Source: Dentipellis sp. KUC8613 (lineage: Eukaryota; Basidiomycota; Agaricomycetes; Russulales; Hericiaceae). Taken from it: DNA of 64,000 nucleotides. The notes under the pieces were generated by a model that saw nothing but the letters and a program-made list of their open reading frames with translations, ran no database searches and had not been told where the DNA came from. Positions 36,475 through 48,954 of this stretch are shown here, piece after piece; the first letter of the stretch is position 1; each line of letters begins with the position of its first letter. The stretch is taken from assembly GCA_002286715.1 (NCBI GenBank), contig NSJX01000040.1, positions 194,018 to 258,017 of the forward strand. Direction: 5' to 3'. Position numbers and translations under genes: made by a program.

Positions 36475-37546
36475 CTAAGAGACCAGTCCGGACGCGCGGG
36501 TGCGGGGCGAGGGGGTGCCTTCACTGCCCTCGTCTCCGCCCTCTTCGCTGGAGCTTCCACGCATCTGGTTTCCCGACTGGCTGTGGGTGCGGGCATGCCT
36601 GCGCATGTTGCTCTGGACGCTGAACGTGCGTCCGCAGCCCTCGACGGTGCACATGTAAGCTGCGGAGAGCGGTGAGCAACGAGGCAAGAGATGAGACGGC
36701 GGTATGCTACTTACGACGTTCGCCCGTGTGGCTGTGCAAATGAATCTGCAGAATGCCAGGCGCAAAGTCAGCCGCTGCGACACGACGCGAGACGGAATGA
36801 GTGAGCCGTACCTTCAAACTGCTGGGGCGAGTAAACCCTTTGCCACAGTAGTTGCATTCATATTTGGCCGATGATGAAGGCGGGCGCTCCGGCATACCGG
36901 CGGGATACACGATACGGTCCGCACTGCCTTGTGTCATGGATGGAGCGGCCTGCGACATAGCCGGATATTGACCAGCCCTCGAGCTCGAGGCGTATGCGTT
37001 GGGGTGCATCGCAGGATGGACATTAGGCATAGGCTGGCCATGGGCAGCGTATGGTGGGGCGACCGCCTGTTGTGTCCATTGCGTACCGTAAGGCTGCTGA
37101 GAGTATTGATGAGGATCAGACATGCTGAACGAGCGGCCGCCGGGAATTGAGGATCGCCGACTCGTCGGGGAAGGGGTGGGAAGCCTGCCAGGGTAAGGAG
37201 GCGCTGTGGATTGCTGAAACGGCGGTAAAGAGTGTGGGTAGCCAGGCGCGTTGGGCGTGTTCGGACGTGGGTCGTAAGGTTGCGGCATTCCTCTAGGGAG
37301 GGGCAAGTGTGGAGAGTCGTCATATTGTTGAGAACGATGAGCCGAAGATGCTGAGGGTCCTGAAGAGGCATGAAGAGGGTGGGGAGGCTGCGACAACTCG
37401 CCTGCAATGTCACGTTGAGTATATGATCTGTTGTTCGCAAAGAGGGACTACTCACTCCTGAAGATGTCGCGAATAGGAGGCAGAGTAGGTCGATACTCCG
37501 AGCCGCCTCGACGCGTGTGGTCGTTGGAGTGCGAACGAGAGGACAT
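36475..37546 (-). CDS. C2H2 zinc-finger protein (two fingers near C-terminus)
   Basis: Probable DNA-binding regulator. It starts MSSRSHSNDHTRRGGSEYRP, then a long Pro/Ser/Gln/Tyr-rich region (for example SPTSRRSSIPGGRSFSMSD). Two C2H2 fingers are split by an intron: YECNYCGKGFTRPSSLK-IHLHSH and YMCTVEGCGRTFSVQSNMRR with HARTH, joined by the TGERP linker. It ends with an acidic/Ser tail, TPSPRTRASGLVS. Introns near 37400-37452, 36755-36810 and 36659-36715. The fold is certain; targets are unknown. The GC-rich low-complexity region creates a long open frame in another frame (36934-37755) that I treat as a shadow. Confidence 0.85.
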
Positions 37547-38829
37547 TTCGAAGATCGGTGACTACCTGAGAGAAGTCGGGGGGGAGGTTGGAGAAGCGAA
37601 GTAACGATTTGCCGAGCTTTAAGAGCGTCAGAGAGGGCGGCACCGGATCGTCGGCAACGAGGCATGAGATCTGCTGTAAATCCGAGCGTATGCTGTATAT
37701 CGGGAGGGCCGTGTATGATTTCAGCGTCCATGGACACGGTCACTAGGACATCCATCCAGTCGGCAACGGCGACTGATCCCGTTGCGGGGCGGCGAAATTA
37801 AGCAATGGTACTGACCGGGATAGGATCGCCTACGGTATTGTAATAAGCCACGCCAATGAAACGCTAGTACATAGCCACAAGGACGGACTGTAGGCCAGAA
37901 ACATGCTCTCACACGCAGGCGTTGACGAGACGTGTTGAAGCAAGCGCCGCCTGGAGCAAACGGTGCGACGGGCGCCAAATGAAGTTGACGAACTGTTCGG
38001 GGCCCATCAAAATGTTGACGCGTTGACGGCCATTGCTTTCCAATTGCCACCAAGCTGAAAGGCGGCAATGATTAGCAACGCCCCAACGTTTACAGCGGTA
38101 TCCACGAAGAGCGTCAGAAGAGTTCCCAGGAATGACAGTGGTCTCTTGCTAACGGCTTGTTGGTCGCGAAGCATGGTCAGATCAAAAGCGATTAAGTGCT
38201 GTTAAACCTCATCTCTCCATACGGCAATCAAGGGCAATCGGCCGTGCAGAGATCTCAGTAACGATCGCACCGATCATGCAATTATGGATCCCTACAGCGA
38301 GCCTTCGGGATCGCTGACCAGCTGTCTGTCTACGCACCATGCCCCGCACAGGATACATTGTCAATTTCTTTCCAATACTGCTGCGCGGGGCTATCCATTG
38401 TGAACATTGTTGTGATTATTCATGTTGCCAAAACATACGTTCGTGTGCACTCTCCGTGAGTCAGTTAGGTCAATCAGCGTTCGTCGCGACGGGCATAGAG
38501 CAGTAAGCTGATCCGTAAGTCCAATATCACCTAACGGATTTACGTTCAGGCAACTGTAGGTCTGTGGGTGTCAGGATGCTAGGGATACTGCACAGTGTTC
38601 AATCCTCCGGATTACGACGCCTCTCAAAGCGTATGCAACTCTATAGAATTGCATTTGTTGTGCTCAATACGTTGTAACGGAATGGATGGGTGCCAAGTTG
38701 CGGGGCACAGCAGGCCAGCCTGAGAAGTCGGTCGTGATCCTGTTGATAGACGTGGATTTATATACGATAATCATCTCAGGGCCAAGAAAAAAATCAGATA
38801 AATGTATGGACTCGCATCAGGGCCTGCTG
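37547..38829. other. Intergenic
   Basis: About 1.28 kb between the zinc-finger start and the BolA-like stop, both minus strand. Only short frames without protein character. Presumed long promoter or 5' UTR of the zinc-finger gene. Confidence 0.5.
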
Positions 38830-39381
38830 CTACTCCTGTGTCGGCTGAATTTCACTTTCGGTCTTCGTGTTCAAAGACAACGCATGAAGGCCTCCCTGGA
38901 ACTCGTCTTCGAGGGCGCTGTATATCATGCGATGACGTTGCATAGTCGACTGACAGCAATGATTTAGCAGCATGACAGTATCAAGAATGACGGTCCGTAC
39001 TTTGCCGACAAATGCGTCGGAGACGATTTTGATAGAGAAATCTAGAAAATCAAGACATGGGCAACAAATGGTGATGGCTGATGCGTAGGCACGTACGAGT
39101 CTCCCCGCTGCCGCCTCCCTGCTCACGCATTGGGGCGTGATGACGGTGTTGCCAAGAGTCGTTGGTGATCGTGAGATCTGACGGCTGGAGAAGAGCTGTG
39201 AGCTGTATTAATTATACGTGAGCAGTGCTGATCGTAGAAGCAGCGATCAGAAGTCGGCGTTTACTTTGGCTCGAATGGCTTGCTCAACGGGCTGCGGGCC
39301 CACATTGCCAGCAGTAGTAGCCATGGAGAAATGACGGTTGCGAAGAAACGGTCCTGAGCCTTGAATGATGCGACGCAACAT
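38830..39381 (-). CDS. BOL1: BolA-like protein (BolA1 type)
   Basis: Small Fe-S trafficking protein that pairs with monothiol glutaredoxins. It starts MLRRIIQGSGPFLRNRHFSM, an Arg-rich acid-free leader that looks like a mitochondrial presequence. The BolA domain follows: GPQPVEQAIRAKLTALLQPS, a His-rich variable loop (NDSWQHRHHAP), THFSIKIVSDAFVGK, and the conserved helix STMQRHRMIYSALEDEFQGG with the invariant His, ending LHALSLNTKTESEIQPTQE. Three introns (about 55-65 nt) separate four exons; splice joints restore the family frame exactly. Divergent, 233 bp apart, from the next gene. Identification is strong. Confidence 0.92.
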
Positions 39382-39614
39382 AGAGTACCGAGAGTGGGCC
39401 TGAAGGCGAGTTGCCTACCTACAAAGAATCAGACGTATAGCAGTGCGAAATCACGAAAGCAATAAAGTCGAGGAGGAGGAGTAGTTCACAAAACTGCAGA
39501 CCCGCGACCACCAACTGTTGTCTCTCCCGGCCCGCTCTCCCGGTCACGTTATGTCACGCATCACGAGCACGCGTCTGCGACGCGTCGACCGTGTTTCCTT
39601 CATTCTCGACCACC
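39382..39614. promoter_or_regulatory. Compact bidirectional promoter
   Basis: Only 233 bp separates the start codons of the BolA1-like gene (minus) and the unknown gene at 39615 (plus), so both promoters must share or overlap here. No TATA box seen. Confidence 0.6.
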
Positions 39615-41293
39615 ATGCCGCCTCCGCCGCCCCGTCAGCACATGTGTCCGGAAACTGCTCAGTCCGAGCGCGAAATGACGCGCTTGCAACGTGGTCTAGT
39701 GGATAATTGCTTCGAGGAGGGGCACTACGAGTCTGGCATCGCCGTTCTAGAGCAACTGCGTGATCCCAAGCACATGCCATCGCAGTAAGTAGTTGTTCCG
39801 GCCTCATATCTCTCGCTCTCACACCTTCATAGATCACACATCCGTCAATTGCTTTATATTGCTCTGTATCCCTCTGCCAACGGGAAAGGCAAGGAAAAGG
39901 CAGCCGGCCCTATCGGCATGCCTGCCAAAGGGACGCCGTCGAAGCACATCACATCCGCCGTTACGCCCTCCGTGGACGCCATCTCTGCAGCCCGACGTTG
40001 CCTAATGGCGTTTGCGTCGACGAACTCGCCGGGCGCGCTGTTGCGTGCATTGCCTTCATACGGCGACCCCGGGCAGAAGGGCGCTGATCCTGCCCAATTT
40101 GAGGACGACGCCGAAGAAGACTCCAGTCTGGCTCGAGAATCCTCGCGTCTAAAGCGCTGCAAAGATTGCTGGCAGATGCTCAAAGAAGGTTTTCTTCGCC
40201 CACAGACCGACGGAATGGGACTTATCCCAGGCAGTCCGAGCAAGCGGCGCCGAATGGATGCGCCCGTATACCATCATTCTCACAACAATGATTTGTCTGC
40301 AGCCGTTGTGGGGACTAATGCTTGGCCTGTCCTAGAATGGCTGTTGTATCTCTTCGAAGCCGACGAGCGCAAGATGCTGGACGACGGTCACCGTAAGCAT
40401 CCTATCCCGTGTTTGGAAACAACTCAGTCCTGATGATACATTGCACAGCGAGATACTCCCCGCTATTGTTATCGCACATATCTCCGCCCAGGAGCGAAGC
40501 AGGGGCCAAATGGGCCGCTGATGCCCCCCTTGATGTTGCGTTCTACTGTCTCCAACAGGAGACCCCCCAAAAACGGCACCTAGGAGCGCGTCTCCTGACG
40601 CTGGTCTGTCTTTGGGTTTCTTCTCCATCTCCTCATAGACTTAACTTGTTCTAGATGATCAATCTCACGGCAACAACCTTGCTGGACCTGCCGCTCTTCC
40701 TCAACCTTGTTCTCACTGATTTCATGTCCCGAAATTGCCATCTCGACGACATCTTCTCGCAGCTTCCGACGAACTCCACTGTTTTGAAATTCAAACTCGC
40801 GCTGTGCCAAAGATACCTCTCGGATTCTTCCTCGACAAGACCGCCGGCGAGCACCCGCGTGCGCCCTCGCGCCCAGCCGCGCCCAATACCCAGTCGCGCT
40901 CGCAAATCGCAGGCGGACCAGGCCAATGAATCAACTTCGAATGCAAGTGCAAATGAAGCCCCACGGCCTTCCACGGTGTCCATTCTTAGTACTCGCCCCT
41001 TGCCAGCTGCTTCGGAAATTCTGAACCTGGTCACATCTGCTTCTGCCGAGTCTCTGCCGCTCGCTGACGAGGCTAGGTTCGAGCTGGTCGCGACCTACGG
41101 GGTGCTGCAGCATCAAGCTTCGCAAGAAGACAGGAGCGCAGATTGGTCGGCCATGGTGCAGGATGGGCGGCTAGCGCGGGCGATCGAAGACGCGTTCGCA
41201 CACGAACATCAGCGTGAAGGCAACGAGTGCGCGGGCGGCCGGAGTACGCAGGAGATGAAGGACACATTGCTCGCGATGATGTCCATTTGGTGA
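39615..41293 (+). CDS. Unrecognised, spliced, conserved-looking protein
   Basis: I do not recognise a family. Four exons read in one frame after splicing: MPPPPPRQHMCPETAQSERE, FEEGHYESGIAVLEQLRDPK and, across intron 1, SQ-SHIRQLLYIALYP; a nuclear-signal-like SPSKRRRMDAP; AWPVLEWLLYLFEADERKML; across intron 2, RYSPLLLSHISPPRSEAGAK; across intron 3, TL-MINLTATTLLDLPLFLN; then a Ser/Pro/Arg-rich stretch and ADEARFELVATYGVLQHQAS. Clean GT-AG borders and non-repetitive helical sequence argue it is real. The stop at 41291-41293 (MMSIW) may instead be a splice donor (GTGAAC) with coding continuing past 41,450, so the 3' end is uncertain. Possibly nuclear. Confidence 0.65.
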
Positions 41294-42520
41294 ACTGCTC
41301 CCCACAACTCCGATACCATCCCGTCACCATGTCAGCGTCAGAGTCCCGTGGCCTGGATGAATGCGCGCGCGTGTATGTAGTACGAGTTCGTGTCATCTCC
41401 ATCAGTGCGCACGCGCACGCTTATTGTGTTTTGCAGTCTGCAGTCCGCAGAGACTTGTCACCGGAGTGCCGCGCTGCAGCTGAAGAAGGCGCAAGTCTTT
41501 GCAGACGTGCACGTCGACGTCGATAATGGCGGCAGGGCGTGGAGCATCTGTCAGTCACGATCTAGGCACTTGCTGTCTGGGCCACGTGTGCGCATTGGCG
41601 CCACTGAGGATACGCTACTTACGCCCTTGAGCTATCCGTTTGAGTTTGTCGTTCAATCGTGTCTGACAGCGCGGAAATACGTAGACGAGGAACAATCATC
41701 TGTTACAACGGCAGCAATAGTACTAAATCCTGCATGAAGGCCTTATATGTCTAGCAGGTACGGCCGTGTTCTCGACTCTCAGCTTCATTTATTGCAATTG
41801 CTGGACCGGCGGGAGCGGGGCTGGTATTAAATAATGAGTTGGAAATACATATGAGTTGCAGTTGGAGATACTTGCGTTATGGTCGGGGCGCGGGCCTCGG
41901 GACCCATGGCCAGTGCATGCAGGGCCCGAGATAGCAGATTGCATTTGGCATTTTTGGGCACTCTCTGGCGACCGCGCGCGTGCTCGGGTCCTAGATCATG
42001 AAAACAAGAAGGATCAAATCAATCCGCAATAGCATTGCGCTGCGGGCCGGGGTGCGCAAGACATTTGAGCGGATCTCTGTCAATCAGCACGGACATCGAT
42101 AATCGGCTCTGCAGAGATGCCAGGCGTGGTGCGCACGCCATCGTGAGGGCGCGATGTCAGAAGTCAAGCTCGCGATTCCCGCTGTTTATTGTAGAAAGAC
42201 ATGATGAACATGGACGAAACAGGAAGCCAGGATCATGAAGACAGTTGTCGAGATAGAAGTGCGACAAGTGATAGAACAGCAGAGGGCCCAGCGCGAGAAG
42301 AATAGGCTAGAGTGGGTGACAGCGGGGGCACTTGCGCTCGAGAGTCTGTACTGTATGTTTGAGTTGGCATACTGATGATGATCTGAATCCTGAGTCGGGA
42401 TACTCGGATGTGTTTGTCGGAATTGGGAGCCGAGCATCGCGTCAAACTCACGGCGTCGTGGCGGAAATCCAAGTGAAGGGCGGAAATAGACCGCTCGGAA
42501 TGCCCGTCCGCCCCTGGGGT
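41294..42520. other. Convergent intergenic region
   Basis: About 1.2 kb between the unknown gene and the CDC9 stop. The first 450 bp could hold a further exon of the unknown gene. No other gene is supported. Confidence 0.5.
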
Positions 42521-45500
42521 TCAATCAAGCCCCCCGTCGTCGCCAGAACTCTCTTCTGCGATTTCGGAAGACAGATCGACGTCCACAAGCTGGCCGTCGT
42601 CAGCCCCCGCTTGATCTCGGCCCTTCCCTTGCTGGTCGCGATAGATGCCTGCTAAAAATTCTGGCGTGCTCGCCTGCTCGACGGATTTGTCTTCCCGCGT
42701 CTTGATAAACCTCGGAAAACGGAGACTGAGGCCTCTGTCGTCCGACACCAAGCCTTTGGCCGCCACGGAGACAGGACTAATTGTGATGCTGAGCAGGGCC
42801 GTCAGCGGCGGCTTTGAAACCCAAAATCTGCCGAATGCTTACTCTGCACCGCGAATCTCCCAGACTTCGTGGGGTCGGAAGTAAACGCTCGGCCTATAGC
42901 CTTCCATCCGAGGAGCATCGGCTTCTGGACGGCATCGCGAAATTTTTATTCTCAACTCACCTCCGGTTTCGACCTCTCCCCATAAGGGCTGTTTTGAACA
43001 GTTCTCGGTATCCTCCGCGTAGCGTTCCTTCATCGCCTGAAACACGTCCATAACAGATACGGAACATGAGCACGCCTAATCGGATTAGGCTCTACCAATG
43101 GCAAACCTTATAGAACACATCTGAAAAGCCTGGAAAAAGCCACGTCCAGGATGGGTGTCGGACTCTGAGCGTAAAGTTTACCGCAGACATACCTGACATG
43201 CACTTGCACATGGCAACCAGCGTGCCAGTCTCCGGGTCGCGCAGCGCGAGCAGTACGGGGCTCCACCACTGGGCTTTGCGGCCGTTCCCGTGCCACGCGC
43301 CGACCGGCACGAGATCCAAACTGTCGCCGAGGCCCAAAACGTAGTCTTTCTTGAGCTTGAGCCACGCCGACGTCCTCTTATCTGTCAGCAGTGTCAAAAA
43401 TCAGAAGTCACGAATGCCTCAAGGGGAATAAACAGCACGCACCCGGCTCGTACGTCGCAGGCAGCGGTTTTCTTCGCGACTTCCCCTTGGCACTGGCGCC
43501 TTCGACGACTTCCCCATGGTCCAGAAGCTACGCCGTCGAGTACGCGGCCGGTGTGATCGGTTCTGATCAAAGACCATTATTCTTCAGCAAAGTCCGAAAA
43601 TCAGCTCACCTTGATCATCAAACCTTCGCAACGACTGTCCACCGCCCGCAGCCAGAATTCCTCCACCGTCTCCTTCCCTTCCTCGCTCCCGCAGCTCTCC
43701 ACATGTTGCAGCCTCGCGGCGCCAAGGTCGGCCGGGGTGAGTGCGGGAAATTGGTCGTGCAGAATTGCGCGCCGCTTTCGGAAGGGTTCTTCCAGCAGTA
43801 TCTGGCATGGCCTAAATGAAATCGATTGTTCTCCGATTTGGAACGCATCTTACCTGGTCGTTGAGGTACATGAGGTCAAATGCAAATACACAAACAGAAA
43901 CCTTAATTTCATGGAGCTTCACGTCCTTTCTGGGTCGGTTGGACAGCTCTTGAAATGTCTTGAGACTGCCATCATTCGGGTCTATAGCTACTATCTCGGC
44001 ATCCAGAATAAACGACGTGGTTTCTGCGGAGAGAATGTGTTGGGCCAGAGATACGATATCCGGGTACTGCCATAAGGGGTCAGTGATGGTCCGTCATAAT
44101 GAAGCTATAGTATACTTTGTCTGTCATGTCCTCCAGATGCCTGGAAAATATCTTAACGTAAGTCTTCCCCGCTTCATTTGTCCAGGCATGAATTTGCGCC
44201 CGCTGGCCATCATACTTGAATTCAGCCACAAATGGCTGCTCGTCGAGACGCTCATAAACCTCTTCCAAAGACCGCATCGGAGACCCAAGTGTCGGATGCA
44301 GAGGGATGCCTGCATACGCCCGTCAGAAAACATACCACCGGTACCCCAGAAGATCGCACATACCAACTGTCAACGGCACACGGTCGGCAAGGCCATCCAG
44401 CCCGGCGTCAAGGATGGCTTGGGCGATGTGGTCATAATTGGGATGCTGCACGAAGACCTTCCTAATCAGGGCCTCAGCGCGGCCGAACTTGGCCAGTAAC
44501 TCCTCCTGGGCGGGCGTATGCGCATTCTTCGTCGACGCCGTAGGAACAGCGTCAATTTGCGCGACCAATTCAGCTGACGCGTGATACGGCGAGTCATCAG
44601 GTATGGAAATGCGAAGATTGGACGGAGATGTCAGAACCAGGGCTCGCGATAGAGCCGTCAGGATTGATGTTCTCACAGCCCCCACGCGGATGTGCTGTGA
44701 CAGGGTTCGGACTAGGAAGCGGATCTCCTCGCCTTTTGCTGCCACCAGCAGCTTCTCGACGATGGCCTGCTTCTGCTTCACCGCGCCCTGGCCTTTTGAG
44801 CGAGCGATCTTCAGCAAGGCGTCGTAGACAGCGGGCACAAGGAGCGGCGGATGCGGAATTAGCGTGCGGACCGTAGACTTGGCTTCGAAAGCGACATCGC
44901 CAGGATCGCCAGTACGTGTGTACAGTCGTTTCAACGCGGCGGACGTGAGGCCAGACACATGCATAATCGCCTTTGAGATGATGGAAGGGCCTAGCCCAAG
45001 CTCAAGCGGGGAGTACGGCGGAGACAAGGAGTTGGACAGGAGATACAGCGACGGCAGCATGGACGATGGATGGTACCGGATAATAGTGCGGAAGGTATTT
45101 GTGAGAGCATTGATAATAGCGATTCTCGAGCGGGTATCTGATAGTGTTGAGAGGGTATGTGCCAGGAAGGAGTACGGTATGGGAGTATTTGAGGTCCAAG
45201 GAAATGCGTCGAGGTCATAGGCAGCAGGATCGATGGAGACCGACGGATACTTGGGTGGATCAGAGCCCACAGAAGCGGAAGGAACAGCCTCGGTGTGAGT
45301 GACACATTTTTCAACGACTACGGTGACATCCGCGGGCTGTGGCGAATCGACGGGTTCATCCAGCAGATCAACGTCAATGACTTCTGGCTCTGCAGCAACG
45401 GATTCTCTTTTCGAGACATTTACACTGATTGAGGGCCCGGGAAGGACATCATCGTCTGACAGCACGATAGGCTCAGCAGGCTGTGCACGCTTGCGTTTCT

Positions 45501-45621
45501 TTGTCGAGGCGGTTGCAGAAGATTTCGCAGACTTTGAGAAAAAGGTGTCGAGGCTAGACTGGTCGTGGTCGAGCCTTGGCCTTTTGTGCTTTCGCGGGGT
45601 GGAGGTGCGGGAGAGAGACAT
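42521..45621 (-). CDS. CDC9: ATP-dependent DNA ligase I
   Basis: Seals Okazaki fragments and repair nicks in the nucleus. The N-terminus has basic clusters ([17 protein letters not shown]) and a PCNA-binding PIP box, QSSLDTFF. The DNA-binding domain follows in the long first exon ([40 protein letters not shown]). Adenylation domain: [12 protein letters not shown], with the catalytic Lys in KYDG, then [48 protein letters not shown] and CEGLMIK. OB domain: [59 protein letters not shown] and [17 protein letters not shown]. Ends in an acidic tail, SSGDDGGLD. Many short introns in the 3' two thirds. Complete and intact-looking. Mitochondrial isoforms by alternative start cannot be judged. Confidence 0.95.
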
Positions 45622-47923
45622 GCGTGGTGGCGTTGAACCGGCGCCAAACGGGCGTTCGCGGGGGGATCTCGATTGGCTGGAGGTGGTGCGCCTTCATTGA
45701 CCTCGACTTTCTTTCTTACTTACTTATCGATCCCTTCCCTTCCCTTCTTCTGCCCACACGCTCGGCGGACAAGCCCTTCTGTGCCTCACAAGGAAACTCT
45801 GGTCGTTCATCCTTCTTCGTTCGTTTGCGGCTCCTCTGTTCTCCCACCCGCCGTTCAATCTTCTCCTACGCGATGTCGCCACGTTCCTCGCCATCCCTTG
45901 CCTGCGGCGGACCGCCCCACCCAGGCCGTGCCTTAATTATTAGACATCCTTTCATTCTCATTCTCCCGCCTGTTCCGTCCCCCGGCCCATCGGGCTGCAC
46001 GAGGCTACATGTCGCGGGAAGAAATTTGCGAAACAAGTTCGACAGTTTCAACCTTGACGCCGCAATAGGCACAGCGCTTTCGCCCAAGGACGACACAACG
46101 CACGGACAGCTCTGTAGGCCACGATATGACGAGCAAATGGGCTTGACGTCGTCAACTTTTACTATACATGTTGTCAAGTCCGTCCGTCCCGTCCTCGTTT
46201 CACCTGGACAAGTATTCGTTCCGGACTTATCCAACACCGGCCATGGCGACAACCCTGACATCCTGACATGCTCCATGTCACTGCTGAAAAGATTTCTTCA
46301 AACTCAGGTTCCTGGGTGGATTCTCATTGACACAACACAGACGCAAACGCCCTGCGATTTGAAGGTCCTGATCTCATCAATCTCCAGCTGGTCATTTTAG
46401 CTCGTGTTGCCGCCACCAAGCCGAGGTGTTTACGGGCCCGGGACGACCCGTGCAAGGACAAAGCGCATTTGCCAAGTTAAGCGTCGCTCTGATATCCCAA
46501 AAGTGGTCGTACGCCCCATTCGCCATTGATGAAGCGAACGGGCCTGGTGCCGGTGAGTCGTCGTCTGTCAGTTGCACGATCTGCGCAGAACAGGTATCTT
46601 TTCCGGTGCACTCTGTTCTGATCGCACGGTCCGCTCTTGCTAAAAAATAAGGCTATGTTGGGCGCTGCGCGATATACGAAGCCCCCTTCGGAAGTAAATT
46701 GAAATGGGGCGCGGGGCACTTTATCGTGGACATGGATGGATGGGCAAGATAGCGGGGTAACCGCTGCGAGCGGACCTGACCTCATAAAACGACCTTCACC
46801 TATCCGCCGGTCTCGCTACTAATGGGTTCCGATAGCTGCTGGTGCGCGTTCCGTCGACAATGCAGCAGGAATACAATTATAGTGGGATATTACAGGTACC
46901 ACATCACCGAGTTTTCATATTCGACGCTTACCGGTTCTCAATTCCGCTGGGTTTCCAGGAGTCCGAGCCCCGTGTTCCAGGGAAACAGCACGAGGCAGGG
47001 TCCTAGGAGCACAGTACTAGTTCCGAGGGGATATTCGCACCCTCCCAGCAGGGTTCCTTGTTGGGATCCTCGGAAAGTTTCATCTGCGTTTGGCGCGGCA
47101 GGCAGCCGGGTACTAGAACCTCGCGACACAAAGGCCGGCGCAGGCTCGAGTGTCGCACGAGCGGACAATCTGGTCGATCTCGGGAGCTGGCACGCAATGG
47201 CCCCGTTCCTGAATCAGCGCGACGGACGGCGGGGGTGCCTGCCGTCGAGTCGCTGACTCCGCCCCAATGTGAGACAGCGGGAGTCATCAATTGCAATGGA
47301 ATCAGCTGCAGAATTTTCATGCAGACTTTGGACCAGGTTAGACTCCGTATGGGAGCGCTAGCAAAGTTGATGCCCGAGAGCTCGCCTCGAAGCCACAGCT
47401 AGTAGTCGAAAATGCTCTAATTTATCAATACTTCGTGTTCCCCTGAGAACCGATTGTGATATACTTATGTACATACGAGGATATACGGGACCTGAGCAGG
47501 TTAGTTGATCCAAGTGATCTTGATAACGGACGACATATAGATGGCTCTGTCCAATTCGAGAACCGCCGTGCGCTCGGAGGGGAAGAGCGCCACAAATTCG
47601 TACTTCGCTCAGCGCCTTCGAAGAGCATCATTCACGCAAGTCAATCAATGACATATACCCAAGGAACGCTGTGCTGTCAGCCGCGCTCGACCGCGTCCCT
47701 GCTACAGGGACTTTACTCAATCCGTCTCGCGCTCCTGTGCTCTGGTTCTGACCAGCCGGGCTCTCTAGGCCATGATGCGGCATTACCCCCATGTCGAGCC
47801 GGGAGCTTTCATGCTCTCCGTGGTGCCCCTGAATGTAAAAGTAAGCGCTCTCCCGAGTCCTTATGAAGGAGCGAGACGAGGAATGGCTAGCTCACAAACG
47901 CTGCGTCGCCACCATCGATCGCC
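45622..47923. other. Divergent intergenic region, no supported gene
   Basis: About 2.3 kb between the CDC9 start and the zinc-finger start. A frame at 45873-46400 (plus, starting MSPRSSPSLACGG) is open for about 175 codons but shows no domain, no intron logic and no recognised motif, so it is not called. A small frame at 47772 (MMRHYPHVEPGAFMLSVVP) could be an upstream ORF or leader exon of the zinc-finger gene. Confidence 0.5.
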
Positions 47924-48669
47924 ATGTCCGACCGACGCCACTCTGCTCACCCCACCGATCTCCACACCGCCTACCCCCCTGAGCACTGGAGCAGGCCCGG
48001 CCAGAACCAAGCATACCCCGCCGCCAACGCCAACTACCACTCCTCCTCGTACGGCGCACCGACCATGGAGGCCACCACGGGCCCGCAGGTGCCCTACGCG
48101 TACGGCGCCCCGGGCACCCAGCACGGGGGCATGCCGCAGGGGGGCTACCCGTCCGCGTCGCGGCCGTCGGGGTATCCAGCGCAGATGGCAGGCGCGCACC
48201 AGCAGGCGCACCTCGGGAGCCAAACATCCTCGTACGCAGCGCACGGCGGGATGGTCCCGCCCGGGACCGCGCGGCCAGACTACGGGCACAACCGAGCGCT
48301 GTCCATCCAGCAGGGTTATGCAGGATCGCCGTCGCCCCCTGCCGCCTACGTCAGCCAGGGCATCCCGCAGATGCAACCGGTCTCGCCGTCGATGCAGCAG
48401 ATGCAGTATCCGGCGTCCCCGCAGCGCCCGTTCGCGTGCGACATGTGCGCGCTGTCGTTCAACCGGCAGCACGACCTCAAGCGGCACAAGGAGACGCACT
48501 CGGGGGAGAAGCCGTTCCTCTGCAATGGCGGGTGCGGGAAGACGTTTACTAGGAAGGATGCGTTGAAGAGGCATCAGGTTCGTGTGGAGCGTGTAGTGTG
48601 TATGTTTGTGCGCGTGCTTATGAGAGGTTGCAGCTTGTGAAGCGATGCGGACATGACGAAGGTGCTTGA
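47924..48669 (+). CDS. C2H2 zinc-finger protein (fungal Crz1-like finger pair)
   Basis: Probable transcription factor of about 229 residues. It starts MSDRRHSAHPTDLHTAYPPE, then Gln/Pro/Gly/Tyr-rich low complexity. Fingers at the C-terminus: FACDMCALSFNRQHDLKRHK with ETH, the linker SGEKP, then FLCNGGCGKTFTRKDALKRH. One intron (48578 to about 48633) splits after ALKRHQ; the last exon gives LVKRCGHDEGA and a stop, so the second finger has CxxxC and a final H-x5-C arrangement. This finger pair and the LVKRCG ending are typical of a group of basidiomycete C2H2 regulators; Crz1-like is a similarity, not proof of calcineurin control. Convergent with NAA50. Confidence 0.85.
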
Positions 48670-48954
48670 GGGTGCGCTCCTAGACTCGGCTATTTTGTGA
48701 GTACACCGGTCGCTGCGTGTGGGCTTACCTGACGGCGGTCGCGCAGATATCTCATCCTATCGTCCATACTACTATCTGCTACCGGAGACTGACGGGTGCT
48801 ACAACTGTTTTGAATATAATAGCGTCGCAAGAGGAATGAATGAATGTACATTATGTAGCCTAGCCAAAGCACATATTAATGTGTTTCCATTACGAGATTA
48901 TTTCACAGCGACTCACCGCCTGCTGATGCCAACCCCGCGTGGTATCCTCTACGC

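Noticed and set aside
36934..37755. 273-codon open frame overlapping the C2H2 gene and its upstream region
   Set aside because: Alternate frame of a Pro/Ser/Gln-rich exon; no recognised motif. Kept in mind as a possible overlapping upstream ORF only.
39695..39720. tRNA D-arm-like string GTGGTCTAGTGG
   Set aside because: It lies inside a coding exon and no acceptor, anticodon or T-arm can be folded around it.
42429..42450. 20-bp similarity to the PEX5 promoter block (GCCGAGCATC-CGT-AAACT)
   Set aside because: Two mismatches in 20 bases are expected by chance a few times in a window of this size, and flanks do not match.
45873..46400. Open frame starting MSPRSSPSLACGG in the CDC9 upstream region
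   Set aside because: No motif, no intron structure and no homology I can recall; within chance for this base composition.
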